In this document: positions 26,699 to 35,634 of the stretch, in pieces
Position numbering within the stretch: the first letter of the stretch is position 1
Layout of the letters: each line of letters starts with the position of its first letter
Program-made: the position numbers and the translations under genes
Notes under the pieces: generated by a model
Seen by the model: only the letters and a program-made list of their open reading frames with translations
What the model was told of the DNA's origin: nothing
The model's database searches: none
Source: Methylacidiphilum caldifontis
Lineage (GTDB): Bacteria; Verrucomicrobiota; Verrucomicrobiia; Methylacidiphilales; Methylacidiphilaceae
Assembly (NCBI RefSeq): GCF_017310505.1
Contig: NZ_CP065957.1
Span: 1,426,001-1,490,000 of the forward strand
Direction of reading: 5' to 3'
Length of the DNA stretch: 64,000 bases

Positions 26699-28501
26699 AT
26701 GAAAAAAGGAGATTTTAAAGCTTACAGAACTCACCATTGCAATGAACTCAATATAAAATGGGTGGGCAAAAGGGCTAGGCTTTGCGGTTGGGTTCATTCG
26801 AAAAGAGATCATGGAGGTCTTTTATTCGTCGATTTAAGGGATAGAGAGGGGCTTACGCAGATCGTTTTTCATCCTGAGAAAGATCCCTCTCTTTTTGCTT
26901 CGGCAAAACAGCTTAAAGATGAATATGTCATAAAAGTTGAAGGACAGGTCGTGGAGAGACCCGCCGGGACTAAAAATGAGGCTTTAGCTACGGGAGAAAT
27001 TGAGTTGGAAGTCGATTTTCTTGAAATACTTAATCCTTCCCAGCCGTTACCTTTTAACCTGGATGAAGATATAGAAAATGAAGAATTAAGACTTTCGTTT
27101 CGTTTTCTTGATTTAAGAAGGAAAAAGATTCTTCATTGTTTGAAGGTACGTCATCAAGTCTCATCACTAGTCAGGGAATATTTGTCGAAGGAAGGGTTTC
27201 TTGAGGTCGAGACTCCTATTTTATCTAAGAGTACACCTGAAGGTGCTCGAGATTTTCTTGTTCCAAGCCGGCTTTCACCGGGCAAATTTTATGCCTTACC
27301 CCAAGCTCCTCAACAATACAAGCAGTTATTGATGGTAGCGGGCATAGATAAGTATTTTCAAATTGCACGCTGTTTTAGAGATGAAGATCTCCGTTCAGAC
27401 CGTCAACCGGAGTTTACCCAGATAGACCTCGAAGCCTCATTTGTGCAAGTCGAAGACATTATGAACTGGATTGAGGAGATGATTCAGTTGATTTTTTTAA
27501 AGGTTCTTGGCATTGAACTGCCTTTGCCTTTTGTCCGACTGAGTTATGATCAGGCCATAGACAATTATGGATCGGATAAACCAGATTTAAGAGTCGAGTG
27601 GAAAATTCAAGATGCAAGCCAACTGTTCAAAAATACCGAATTTAGATTGTTCCGGGAAGTTGTCGAGAAAGGAGGAGTAATCAAAGCTCTGAATGCCAAA
27701 GGAACAGATCCAATGATCAGTGCATCTGTACTCGAAGAGCTAGTAGCTATTGCAACCTCTCTTGGAGCAAAGGGCTTGGCTCATATCAGGGTGGAAGGGG
27801 AGCAATGGAAATCGCCCATCGTAAAATTTTTCTCGGCAGAGGAACGCAAAAACCTGCAACTGCTTCTCAATATGGAACCTGATGACTTCATTTTGTTTAG
27901 TGCCGGACCACGGGAGCAGGCTTGTTCAATTCTAGGTAAGATTCGTTTACGGCTAGCCGAGATAACCCAAAGTATTGCTAAAAACCAATGGAAATTTGTT
28001 TGGGTCACAGATTTTCCCCTCTTTGAGTACAGCCCATTAGATCAGAAATGGAATAGTGTACATCACCCTTTTACCCGGCCTCATTCCGAAGATTTGACTA
28101 AATTAGATGATGGTCGCTACAATGAAATTAGGGCTCTTGCTTATGATATTGTGCTTAATGGAGTTGAACTGGGAGGAGGAAGTATCCGTATACATGAAAG
28201 AGAGCTACAGGAAAAGATCTTTTCCATTCTAGGGATAGATAAACAAAGACAGGAGCTTCTTTTTGGTCATCTTCTGAAAGCTTTTCAATATGGCGCTCCA
28301 CCACATGGTGGCATTGCCTTGGGACTCGATAGATTCGTGATGTTGTTAACGGGATCTGAATCCATAAGGGATGTTATCGCCTTTCCTAAAAATAGGCATG
28401 GAGTAGATCTTCTTACTCAATCCCCATCCGAAGTTGAATATCAGCAACTTAAAGAGCTTAACATTAAATTGAGTTTTCCTTCCTTGAAAATAGAACCTTA
28501 A
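26699..28501 (+). CDS. aspS: Aspartyl-tRNA synthetase
   Basis: The class-II synthetase charges tRNA-Asp. The 600-residue protein is of bacterial size with an N-terminal OB anticodon domain (RARLCGWVHSKRDHGGLLFV), motif 1 in VRHQVSSLVREYLS, motif 2 in FQIARCFRDEDLRSDRQPEF, the bacterial GAD insertion (about 290-400) and motif 3 GGIALGLDRFVMLLTG. Whether it is discriminating or also charges tRNA-Asn cannot be decided here because gatCAB and asnS are not visible. It is probably transcribed with pyk, 38 bases downstream. Confidence 0.95.
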   Translation: MKKGDFKAYRTHHCNELNIKWVGKRARLCGWVHSKRDHGGLLFVDLRDREGLTQIVFHPEKDPSLFASAKQLKDEYVIKVEGQVVERPAGTKNEALATGEIELEVDFLEILNPSQPLPFNLDEDIENEELRLSFRFLDLRRKKILHCLKVRHQVSSLVREYLSKEGFLEVETPILSKSTPEGARDFLVPSRLSPGKFYALPQAPQQYKQLLMVAGIDKYFQIARCFRDEDLRSDRQPEFTQIDLEASFVQVEDIMNWIEEMIQLIFLKVLGIELPLPFVRLSYDQAIDNYGSDKPDLRVEWKIQDASQLFKNTEFRLFREVVEKGGVIKALNAKGTDPMISASVLEELVAIATSLGAKGLAHIRVEGEQWKSPIVKFFSAEERKNLQLLLNMEPDDFILFSAGPREQACSILGKIRLRLAEITQSIAKNQWKFVWVTDFPLFEYSPLDQKWNSVHHPFTRPHSEDLTKLDDGRYNEIRALAYDIVLNGVELGGGSIRIHERELQEKIFSILGIDKQRQELLFGHLLKAFQYGAPPHGGIALGLDRFVMLLTGSESIRDVIAFPKNRHGVDLLTQSPSEVEYQQLKELNIKLSFPSLKIEP

Positions 28502-28539
28502 ATTTATATTGGATCAACCCTTAAAAGAAAAATCGAATT

Positions 28540-29961
28540 ATGATTCCTTTTAAAAACTGGAAACGGCGTACTAAAATCATAGCTACTTTGGGACCTGCTA
28601 CAGAGTCTGGGGAAAAAATTTTTTCTCTTATAGAAAAGGGAGTTGATATTTTCCGTTTCAATATGTCTCACGGAAACCCGAACTGGGTAAGGGAAAAAGT
28701 GGGGATTATCCAGGAATTTTCAAAACGCTTAGGTAAATATGTAGGGCTGCTTCTGGATACTCAAGGTCCAGCTATCAGAACGGGTGATCTTCCCGACCCC
28801 ATGCAATTAAAACCAGGAGACATTTTTACTTTTACGGTGAGAGGAGAGAAAATAGAGGATCTTCATTCGGTTTCGGTTAATTATGACGATATTGTCAATG
28901 ACATTCATGTGGGAGATGTAGTGCTTGTTGATAATGGGAACATCCAGATGAAGGTCATATCAAAGGAAAAAAATCTTTTGCGTTGTGAAGTTTTAACAGC
29001 GGGAGTAATGAAAAGCAGGCGCCACATTAATATTCCTGGAGTAAGAATAAATCTACCCCCGCTTACCAAAAAAGATCTCAACGACATCCAGCTAGGCATA
29101 GAATGTGGGATGGATTTCTTTGCTTTGTCTTTTGTCAGGGAAGCCAACGATTGTGATCTTTTAAGACAAATTCTTATTTCTAAAGGATCCCAGGGAAAAG
29201 TGGTTGCGAAAATAGAGGACCAGCTTGCGGTAAAAAACCTCTCCCAGATTATCGACTCTTCAGATGCGATCATGATCGCCCGAGGGGATTTAGGCATAGA
29301 ATGCCCTTTTGAGGAGTTGCCTATCATCCAAAGGCGAATTGTAAAATCCTGCATCCAGAAAAGAAAGCCAGTCATTGTCGCCACACATCTTTTGGAAAGC
29401 ATGATCATGAATCCTGCGCCCACGCGTGCTGAAATCACGGACATAGCTAACGCCGTTTATGAACAAGCTGATTGTATTATGCTTTCTGGGGAAACAGCTT
29501 CCGGGAAATATCCTTTGGAATGTATCTATATTCTGGATCGGGTGGCCGTGAGGACTGAAAAAAGTGGAGGGGCAGGGTATGCTTCCCTTGTTGAACTGGT
29601 TAACGACGAAGAAAAGTTAGCCAAAATCGCTGTGCATCTTGCCGATGACGTAGGTTCTCCTGCTATATGCGTGTTTACCCGTTTCGGACACCTAGCCACC
29701 TTGATTGCTGGATTGCGTCCTCGTTACTCTATAATCTATTCTTTCTGTCCCGATGAAGAAGTTTGTAGGAAACTTACCCTCCATTACGGGGTTGAACCTT
29801 GTTTGGTGGTGTTTCCTAAAAGCCAGGAAGAAAGTATTGAGATGGTTGAACAGCATTTAAAGAAAAAAGGAATAGAAAGTGGCCAAAAGATTGTCTTGAT
29901 TTCTGAAATTCCTTTAAGAGGGGAAAGGGATCGGTATATTTTACTCCATCAGATTCACTAG
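28540..29961 (+). CDS. pyk: Pyruvate kinase
   Basis: Pyruvate kinase transfers phosphate from phosphoenolpyruvate to ADP. The 473-residue protein has RTKIIATLGPATESGEKI, the substrate-site FRFNMSHGNPNWVREKV, GLLLDTQGPAIRTG, the catalytic-lysine region VVAKIEDQLAVKNL, MIARGDLGIECPFEEL and the MLSGETASGKYPLE loop. The C-terminal domain is present. It is linked to the SDR gene 16 bases downstream, so the two are probably co-transcribed. Confidence 0.95.
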   Translation: MIPFKNWKRRTKIIATLGPATESGEKIFSLIEKGVDIFRFNMSHGNPNWVREKVGIIQEFSKRLGKYVGLLLDTQGPAIRTGDLPDPMQLKPGDIFTFTVRGEKIEDLHSVSVNYDDIVNDIHVGDVVLVDNGNIQMKVISKEKNLLRCEVLTAGVMKSRRHINIPGVRINLPPLTKKDLNDIQLGIECGMDFFALSFVREANDCDLLRQILISKGSQGKVVAKIEDQLAVKNLSQIIDSSDAIMIARGDLGIECPFEELPIIQRRIVKSCIQKRKPVIVATHLLESMIMNPAPTRAEITDIANAVYEQADCIMLSGETASGKYPLECIYILDRVAVRTEKSGGAGYASLVELVNDEEKLAKIAVHLADDVGSPAICVFTRFGHLATLIAGLRPRYSIIYSFCPDEEVCRKLTLHYGVEPCLVVFPKSQEESIEMVEQHLKKKGIESGQKIVLISEIPLRGERDRYILLHQIH

Positions 29962-29977
29962 GCTTGAGCTTTGATTT

Positions 29978-30832
29978 ATGAAATCCTTCAGAGGAATGAC
30001 AGCTTTAGTTACGGGAGCTTCTTCTGGATTAGGTTCGGAATTTGCGCGGCAACTTTCTTTAGAAGTAAGTCAACTGTTGATTACCTCTAGAAGAGTCGAT
30101 CGATTGCAAGCACTTTCCGAAGAAATTCAAAAGAAATCTCCCCACCTTAAGGTTTTTTATATGCCCGCTGATTTAAGTTGTCAGGAAGGAAGAGATATTC
30201 TTTGCGATTGGTTAACCGCAGAAAGAATGGACATAGACATTCTCATCAATAATGCCGGCTGTGGAGATTATGGACTTTTTGAAGAATCTCGATTGGATCG
30301 GCTAAGGTCTCTGTTGGAACTGAATGTGATTACCATGACTTATTTAACCCGGTTAGTCTTGCCTCAAATGATTCGAAAAAAAAGGGGAGTTATTATTAAT
30401 GTGGGATCTATTGTGGGCAGGAAACCGATTCCCATTTGTGCAGCCTATTCTGGATCCAAAAGCTTTGTTCATGCTTTTTCTGAGGCTTTAAGGCTAGAAA
30501 TCGAAGGCAGAGGGGTGACCGTGACGGTTATAGCTCCTGGACCATTAAATACAGAGTTTTTCTATAGAGCTTCCCGGAATAATGTCGATGAGAAACCTTT
30601 TGTGCCTCCATTCATGTGGGTTCCACTAGAAAAAGTGGTTAATGATGCATTAGCTGCGGCTAAAGCGGGTAAACCCTTTTATGTCCCTGGATTTTATACC
30701 CGTATAGCTTCTTTTTTACACTCTTTAACCCCTTCTTTTTTGTTAAGACCTATTTATCGAATCCTTTTGCCAATACAATGTAAAAGGAGTACTTCAAAAA
30801 AAGACAACTTAAGCTGTTCTCTACATCAATAA
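29978..30832 (+). CDS. Short-chain dehydrogenase/reductase
   Basis: A 284-residue classical SDR with the NAD(P)-binding ALVTGASSGLGSEFARQLS (TGxxxGxG), the NNAG motif in ILINNAGCGDYG, and the active site S in NVGSIVGRKP with YSGSKSF (Tyr and Lys). Arg-Arg in TSRRVDRL just after the second strand favours NADP. Such proteins often reduce ketones, fatty or sugar intermediates; the substrate cannot be told. A basic, Ser-rich tail after about residue 265 follows a hydrophobic stretch (PFYVPGFYTRIASFLHSLTP), which suggests membrane association. Confidence 0.85.
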   Translation: MKSFRGMTALVTGASSGLGSEFARQLSLEVSQLLITSRRVDRLQALSEEIQKKSPHLKVFYMPADLSCQEGRDILCDWLTAERMDIDILINNAGCGDYGLFEESRLDRLRSLLELNVITMTYLTRLVLPQMIRKKRGVIINVGSIVGRKPIPICAAYSGSKSFVHAFSEALRLEIEGRGVTVTVIAPGPLNTEFFYRASRNNVDEKPFVPPFMWVPLEKVVNDALAAAKAGKPFYVPGFYTRIASFLHSLTPSFLLRPIYRILLPIQCKRSTSKKDNLSCSLHQ

Positions 30833-30906
30833 TAAACGCTGAATAAAAGGTTATTCTTTGAGAGAGACTTGACAGCCAATTTTCCTCTCGTTAAAAAAGA
30901 AGCAAT

Positions 30907-31653
30907 ATGAAACATACAATTCCTTCAGAAATTCGAAATGCTCATGGAGAACGGTTGGATTTTGTTTATACACCTGGATCTGCAGATAACAATACCCTTG
31001 TTATTATTGCTCATGGTATCACTGCACATAAAGACCGGCCAATGCTCGTTACATTATCTAACTGTCTCGCAAAAAATGGGATACACTCCGTTCGGTTCTC
31101 ATTTTCAGGACATGGCAAATCTGAAGGGAAATTTGAAGAATTTAGCCCAACTAAGGAAGTTGGGGATTTGGAATCGGTGTTTAATGCTTTTGCAGGATGG
31201 ACAAAATATGGGTATGTGGGGCATAGCTTGGGAGCTGCTGTGGGTGTATTATTTGCAAGTAAAGACCCAAGAGTTTCTTTTTTGATCTCATTAGCAGGAA
31301 TGGCTTACACCGCTGCGTTTGCTCAACGTGAATTTGGAACAGTTACCCCAGGTCAAGGTTACATGTGGGACATGCCGGAGTTTCCTCTTTCCAAAGTCTT
31401 AATAGAGGATATGAATCGTATAGACAATGTGAAGGAAGCAGCAAAGAAAATCCGTATTCCTTGGCTTTTTATTCATGGTCTGGCTGATGATGTTGTTCCT
31501 CCCCAAGATTCCAGGGATCTTTTTGCTCTTGCTTCTGAACCCAAAAAACTAGTTGAAATTCCAGACTGTGATCATCTTTTCCCTCCTCCCCATGACTCTT
31601 TCATGGCTGAAACGGTGGTCAATTGGATAAAAGAGCTGAAGTTGATAGCCTAA
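30907..31653 (+). CDS. Alpha/beta-hydrolase (serine esterase type)
   Basis: A 248-residue alpha/beta-hydrolase with the oxyanion region IAHGITAHKDRPML, the nucleophile elbow YVGHSLGAAVG (Ser in GHSLG), the acid Asp in IHGLADDVVP and His in PDCDHLFPP. It has no signal peptide, so it acts in the cytoplasm. The layout resembles short carboxylesterases or acyl-peptide-type hydrolases without a lid domain. The substrate is unknown. A 75-base gap separates it from the SDR on the same strand. Confidence 0.85.
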   Translation: MKHTIPSEIRNAHGERLDFVYTPGSADNNTLVIIAHGITAHKDRPMLVTLSNCLAKNGIHSVRFSFSGHGKSEGKFEEFSPTKEVGDLESVFNAFAGWTKYGYVGHSLGAAVGVLFASKDPRVSFLISLAGMAYTAAFAQREFGTVTPGQGYMWDMPEFPLSKVLIEDMNRIDNVKEAAKKIRIPWLFIHGLADDVVPPQDSRDLFALASEPKKLVEIPDCDHLFPPPHDSFMAETVVNWIKELKLIA

Positions 31654-31791
31654 CTAGTCGTTTTATTCGAATTCCAGGGTAAAAACCCTCAAGAAGTTAA
31701 GGTCCAAATAGATGATTGCCAATAGCTTATAGCGTGGAAATCGATTTGGAAAAAAGATTTTTGTAATTGAGAAGAAAAGGAAGAAAAAGTA

Positions 31792-32361
31792 ATGGGAGTA
31801 CATTCCGATGATTGGATCAGGCAAATGGTAAGGCAACATCGGATGATCGAGCCTTTTGAAGAAGGGCAGGTAAGAAAAAAAGTTGATGGGTCAGCTGCGA
31901 TAAGCTTTGGTCTTTCAAGTTACGGATATGATTTGAGAGTTTCTAGGGAGTTTAAAGTATTTACCAATGTTTTTAATAGCATTGTTGATCCTAAGGCTTT
32001 CGATAACCGCTCTTTTGTTGAAATAGAGGCAGACAGCTGCATTATACCGCCTAATTCGTTTGCCTTAGCTAGAAGTGTGGAATACTTTAGAATACCCAGG
32101 GATGTGATTACAATTTGTTTGGGAAAATCCACTTATGCCCGCTGTGGTATTATTGTCAATGTTACTCCTTTTGAACCTGAATGGGAAGGCTATGCCACAC
32201 TGGAAATTTCAAATACCACCCCTCTTCCTGCAAAAATCTATGCTGAGGAAGGTCTTGCCCAGGTCATTTTTATCCAGGCCGCTGAGCCCTGTTCTATATC
32301 TTATGCTGAGAGAAGGGGAAAATATATGTATCAGAAAGGAGTTACTGTCCCGCGGTTATAG
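31792..32361 (+). CDS. dcd: dCTP deaminase
   Basis: Dcd deaminates dCTP to dUTP, feeding dTMP synthesis. The 189-residue protein has the trimeric dUTPase-like fold signatures [55 protein letters not shown] and [19 protein letters not shown]. The ARCG-type arginine and VTPFEPEW segment are diagnostic. It could be mono- or bifunctional (dCTP deaminase/dUTPase). ThyA, which uses the dUMP, lies 26 kb away in the same window. Confidence 0.93.
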   Translation: MGVHSDDWIRQMVRQHRMIEPFEEGQVRKKVDGSAAISFGLSSYGYDLRVSREFKVFTNVFNSIVDPKAFDNRSFVEIEADSCIIPPNSFALARSVEYFRIPRDVITICLGKSTYARCGIIVNVTPFEPEWEGYATLEISNTTPLPAKIYAEEGLAQVIFIQAAEPCSISYAERRGKYMYQKGVTVPRL

Positions 32362-32397
32362 TTTGATCTTTTAGTTGTTTTTATCAAATTCTAATAG

Positions 32398-33444
32398 GTG
32401 AAATTCTTTCTTGATCAATTACCCTCTGAATGGGATTTTTTCAGTTCTCAACCTGAATATAGGGCAAAACAAGTCTCGGAATGGATATTCAAAAGAAAAG
32501 TATTTTGCTTTTCTTCGATGACTAATCTTCCCAGTGAGTTGAGGAAAAAGTTAACTGAAAACTATCAAATTAGATCCTTGGAATTAATTCAAGAAAAACA
32601 ATCACAAGATGGGACAAGAAAATTTTTATGGCAACTTTTCGATGGTTATACGATAGAAACCGTTCTTATCCCCTCAATAGATACAAGGGAAGGAGCAAGG
32701 CGACTAACGCTTTGTGTGTCTACCCAAGTGGGATGTGCTTTAAGATGTGGCTTTTGTGCTAGTGGCCTTTTTGGATTCGAGAGAAATCTTTCTTGTGGGG
32801 AAATTGTTGAGCAGATTCTTCTTTGCGAATCCACTATTAAAGAAAGAATCAGTAATATTGTGTTTATGGGTATGGGGGAACCCCTTCTCAATTATGATCA
32901 ACTGATTAAATCCATCCGACTCATTTCTTCTCCATTGGGTATAGGAATGAGCCCAAGGAAAATAACCATTTCTACCAGTGGTGTGGCTCCGCGTATTAGA
33001 AAACTAGCTAATGAAACTTTGCCTTTTCGTCTTGCTGTTTCTCTTCATGCCACGACTGATGAGTTGCGCAGCAAGATCATGCCCATAAACCTAAAATACC
33101 CATTAAGTGAGCTTATTAAAAGCTGTGAAGAGTTTTGTTCCAAAAGAAAACAGAAAATAACCCTGGAATACATTCTTATTGCTGGTTTTAATGATAGCTT
33201 AGATGATGCGGACCGACTAGCTGGAATAGCTCGGTCTCTTAGGGCTAAAGTAAATCTTATTCCTTATAATAGAGTTAGCCTGTTCCCCTGGAAATCACCA
33301 GATAGAAAAGAACTTCTCTGTTTTTTGCGTTGGATCGAAAATAAGGGCGTTGAGGTGTCTGTAAGAAAAGAACGAGGCAGGGATATCGATGGAGCCTGTG
33401 GGCAACTGAGACTTCGTTATATCTCGAAAGAAAAAGCAAGTTAA
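32398..33444 (+). CDS. rlmN: 23S rRNA/tRNA adenine-C2 methyltransferase RlmN
   Basis: RlmN is a radical-SAM enzyme that methylates A2503 of 23S rRNA and A37 of some tRNAs. The 348-residue protein has the cluster motif CALRCGFCASG (CxxxCxxC), FMGMGEPLLNYDQL (GEP), ISTSGVAPRI and LHATTDELRSKI. The C-terminal GACGQL, with its catalytic Cys, is present. It starts with GTG at 32398. It may be transcribed with dcd, 36 bases upstream. Confidence 0.95.
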   Translation: MKFFLDQLPSEWDFFSSQPEYRAKQVSEWIFKRKVFCFSSMTNLPSELRKKLTENYQIRSLELIQEKQSQDGTRKFLWQLFDGYTIETVLIPSIDTREGARRLTLCVSTQVGCALRCGFCASGLFGFERNLSCGEIVEQILLCESTIKERISNIVFMGMGEPLLNYDQLIKSIRLISSPLGIGMSPRKITISTSGVAPRIRKLANETLPFRLAVSLHATTDELRSKIMPINLKYPLSELIKSCEEFCSKRKQKITLEYILIAGFNDSLDDADRLAGIARSLRAKVNLIPYNRVSLFPWKSPDRKELLCFLRWIENKGVEVSVRKERGRDIDGACGQLRLRYISKEKAS

Positions 33445-33487
33445 TGAGGATAGTAGGGGTAAAGACATCGCTATTTGTGCTTTTTTG

Positions 33488-33832
33488 TTAAAAATGGGCT
33501 CTTGGGATTTTGTAAACTTTTGACAAATATAAAGCTATTTCTTCAGGTTCATTGAGGAAAAATCTGTTCCCATATTGGTGGACTTTGAAAGGCAAAGAAA
33601 AACTGGGAGTCTTATCGAAAAGGATAACTGGGCAAGACTGGTTTTCTTCCCCAATGAGTTCGATAATTTGGTGTCTGGGTTTTACGAAATCCACGTGACG
33701 GACTTCTAATTCTTGGGTTAATTGTGGATAAACTTTTAATACGCCTTCAAAAATCATACAATAGGGACAATAAAAAGGATCACCTAGTCCGTCGTAAAAC
33801 CCTGGTTTTAAAAGAAAAAGTATGGGTTTCAT
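33488..33832 (-). CDS. DUF3088-type thioredoxin-like protein
   Basis: A 114-residue protein, MKPILFLLKPGFYDG at the start, with DPFYCPYCMIFEGVLKVYPQ, VRHVDFVKPRHQII and EENQSCPVILFD. CPYC resembles a glutaredoxin-like active site and the cis-Pro region CPVIL follows at the expected distance, which fits DUF3088, a thioredoxin-fold family of unknown role. There is no signal peptide, so it would be cytoplasmic. It follows the porin on the same strand by 28 bases. Confidence 0.8.
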   Translation of the reverse strand: MKPILFLLKPGFYDGLGDPFYCPYCMIFEGVLKVYPQLTQELEVRHVDFVKPRHQIIELIGEENQSCPVILFDKTPSFSLPFKVHQYGNRFFLNEPEEIALYLSKVYKIPRAHF

Positions 33833-33860
33833 AATTATTTTTTATTAACAATCTAACTCT

Positions 33861-35495
33861 TTAGAAGCTATAGACAAACTCCAAGCCGACGAAATAAACC
33901 GGTCCATTCGACGTTCCTAGGAGAGCTGTTGGGCTACCCGTGGGGTTTTGGAAAGGATAACCGTAGTAACCGAGCACTCCTTTACCCCAATCCATCCGGT
34001 ACTCAAGCCTAATCATGAAGTTATCCGCTAAATCAAACGCCATCGTCGCCGTGTACGCCCATATGTCAGTCGGTGCGTTATGCCCAGCCAGAATCGAGTT
34101 CCATCCCGACTCCATCCAGTCCATCCTTTGCGCTATGCTGATAATATCCGTTATCTGGTATTTCATGTGCACTGATGCCCCATACCAGTTCGATGGTCCA
34201 CTGGATAAATCCAGCGGCAACCCACTCACAGCCGCCGGCACTACCGTCACGTTGTTGTTGTAAAATCCCCCCGTAAACTCAAACCCCAAGAGCAGCCGAT
34301 CATGCGCAAACTTCGGCGCCCACGATCCCCATACATCCCCTAGAAAAAATGCATTGTTCTGGTTAAATGGCCCTTCTCCCCTTATCCCTTGCGCTATCCC
34401 ATAAGGCTGCGCTACCCCATCTATCGGTGAGGCTCCAAAACCCGGAGGATTTACCCCGTTAAACCCATACATCAACGTCGCACTAAGCGTCGCATTCTTC
34501 CCCTTCGCATCCCACTGGCTGTTCAAAAATAAAAGGTAAGCATCGTTGTTATTGATCATGTTGTTGAGATAACCAAAATATTCCATCCCCCCACGCGACA
34601 CATTAAACCCTCCATCGGCTATCCCAAACCGGCTCGTCCATTGATCATCCCACCGGTAAATCGCTTGCATCCCCGTTAGCGTCGTCGGCAAAAGATTGGC
34701 AAACAACAGTCCATAGGTAAAATCAAGGTTCACCGGCCGCTCCACCACCTCGTAACCCGCTGGATCCACAAACTTCCCAATCTTTATGTCCAACCCGTTA
34801 CCCACCGGTGCCCGGAATATCACGTAAGCTTGTTCAAGCCAAAAACTTGAAGTGTTAAACGAATACCAGGAACTGAAAGGTACCCCAAGACCCGTGATCG
34901 CATCCGGAGCTCCAACAACCGCATCCTGTCCCACGATGAGATCAGCCCTAAAACCTGCCTGCCAACGGTTTTCATCGGTTAGCGGCTTTTCCAAGGCAAG
35001 CTTGAAAGCGTTCATGTTAAAGCCTCCCCCCGGTATCGCATCCACCGGTTCCCTGCCCGGTATCGCCGGGTAACCCTGGGCAAACCCTGCCGTATTGGTC
35101 GGTCCTACATAGCCCGGTGGAGGAACAAAACCGGGTACCTTGTTAAAAGCCGGTGCGTTAATGAAATTGTAGGTGTAGCTAGCGTCCACATAGCCACTGA
35201 GCACTATCCCCTTGGTGTTCGCCTGCACCGGTATACCTTGGTCTTCAAGTTTCTTTGTCAACTCCTCGATCTGCTTGTCCTTCTCCTCAATGATGGCGTT
35301 ATCTATAGAGTTGTTAGGGTTGTTTTTCCTTTTGTCTTTCTTGGAAGTTTTCTTTTTGGCTTGAGGAGGGTTTTGTGGGTTTGAATCTTGGCCTAGGGCA
35401 GATAGGGAAAAGCTAAGAAGAAGGATTAGACCCGTGCAAGCATAGAAAGAGGATAAAAGAAATCGGTAGGTAAAATTAAAAAATAAATGCTTCAC
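33861..35495 (-). CDS. Outer-membrane beta-barrel porin (OmpL/BBP2-like)
   Basis: A 544-residue protein with a signal peptide (LLSSFYACTGLILLLSFSLSALG), a basic and coiled-coil stretch (about 45-90, IEEKDKQIEELTKKLEDQGI), then a barrel of alternating strands such as GIVLSGYVDASYTYNF, WQAGFRADLIVG, IKIGKFVDPAGYEVVE, TLSATLMYGF and a terminal PVYFVGLEFVYSF ending in Phe. The N-terminal helix next to a barrel suggests peptidoglycan-binding or oligomerisation. The coding strand is visibly richer in G+C and in C-ending codons than its neighbours, which fits a highly expressed envelope protein. The specific solute is unknown. Confidence 0.82.
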   Translation of the reverse strand: MKHLFFNFTYRFLLSSFYACTGLILLLSFSLSALGQDSNPQNPPQAKKKTSKKDKRKNNPNNSIDNAIIEEKDKQIEELTKKLEDQGIPVQANTKGIVLSGYVDASYTYNFINAPAFNKVPGFVPPPGYVGPTNTAGFAQGYPAIPGREPVDAIPGGGFNMNAFKLALEKPLTDENRWQAGFRADLIVGQDAVVGAPDAITGLGVPFSSWYSFNTSSFWLEQAYVIFRAPVGNGLDIKIGKFVDPAGYEVVERPVNLDFTYGLLFANLLPTTLTGMQAIYRWDDQWTSRFGIADGGFNVSRGGMEYFGYLNNMINNNDAYLLFLNSQWDAKGKNATLSATLMYGFNGVNPPGFGASPIDGVAQPYGIAQGIRGEGPFNQNNAFFLGDVWGSWAPKFAHDRLLLGFEFTGGFYNNNVTVVPAAVSGLPLDLSSGPSNWYGASVHMKYQITDIISIAQRMDWMESGWNSILAGHNAPTDIWAYTATMAFDLADNFMIRLEYRMDWGKGVLGYYGYPFQNPTGSPTALLGTSNGPVYFVGLEFVYSF

Positions 35496-35634
35496 GGCGA
35501 TTTGCTTTTAAAAAAATCTCAAACTAAGAGCCTAGTTGTCAATACGGAAATGAAACATTAATGACCTAGAACTATGTTAGGAATAAATTAAAAAGAGAGA
35601 TTTAATTATAAAAGAAATCTTTTTTGAAGTACCC

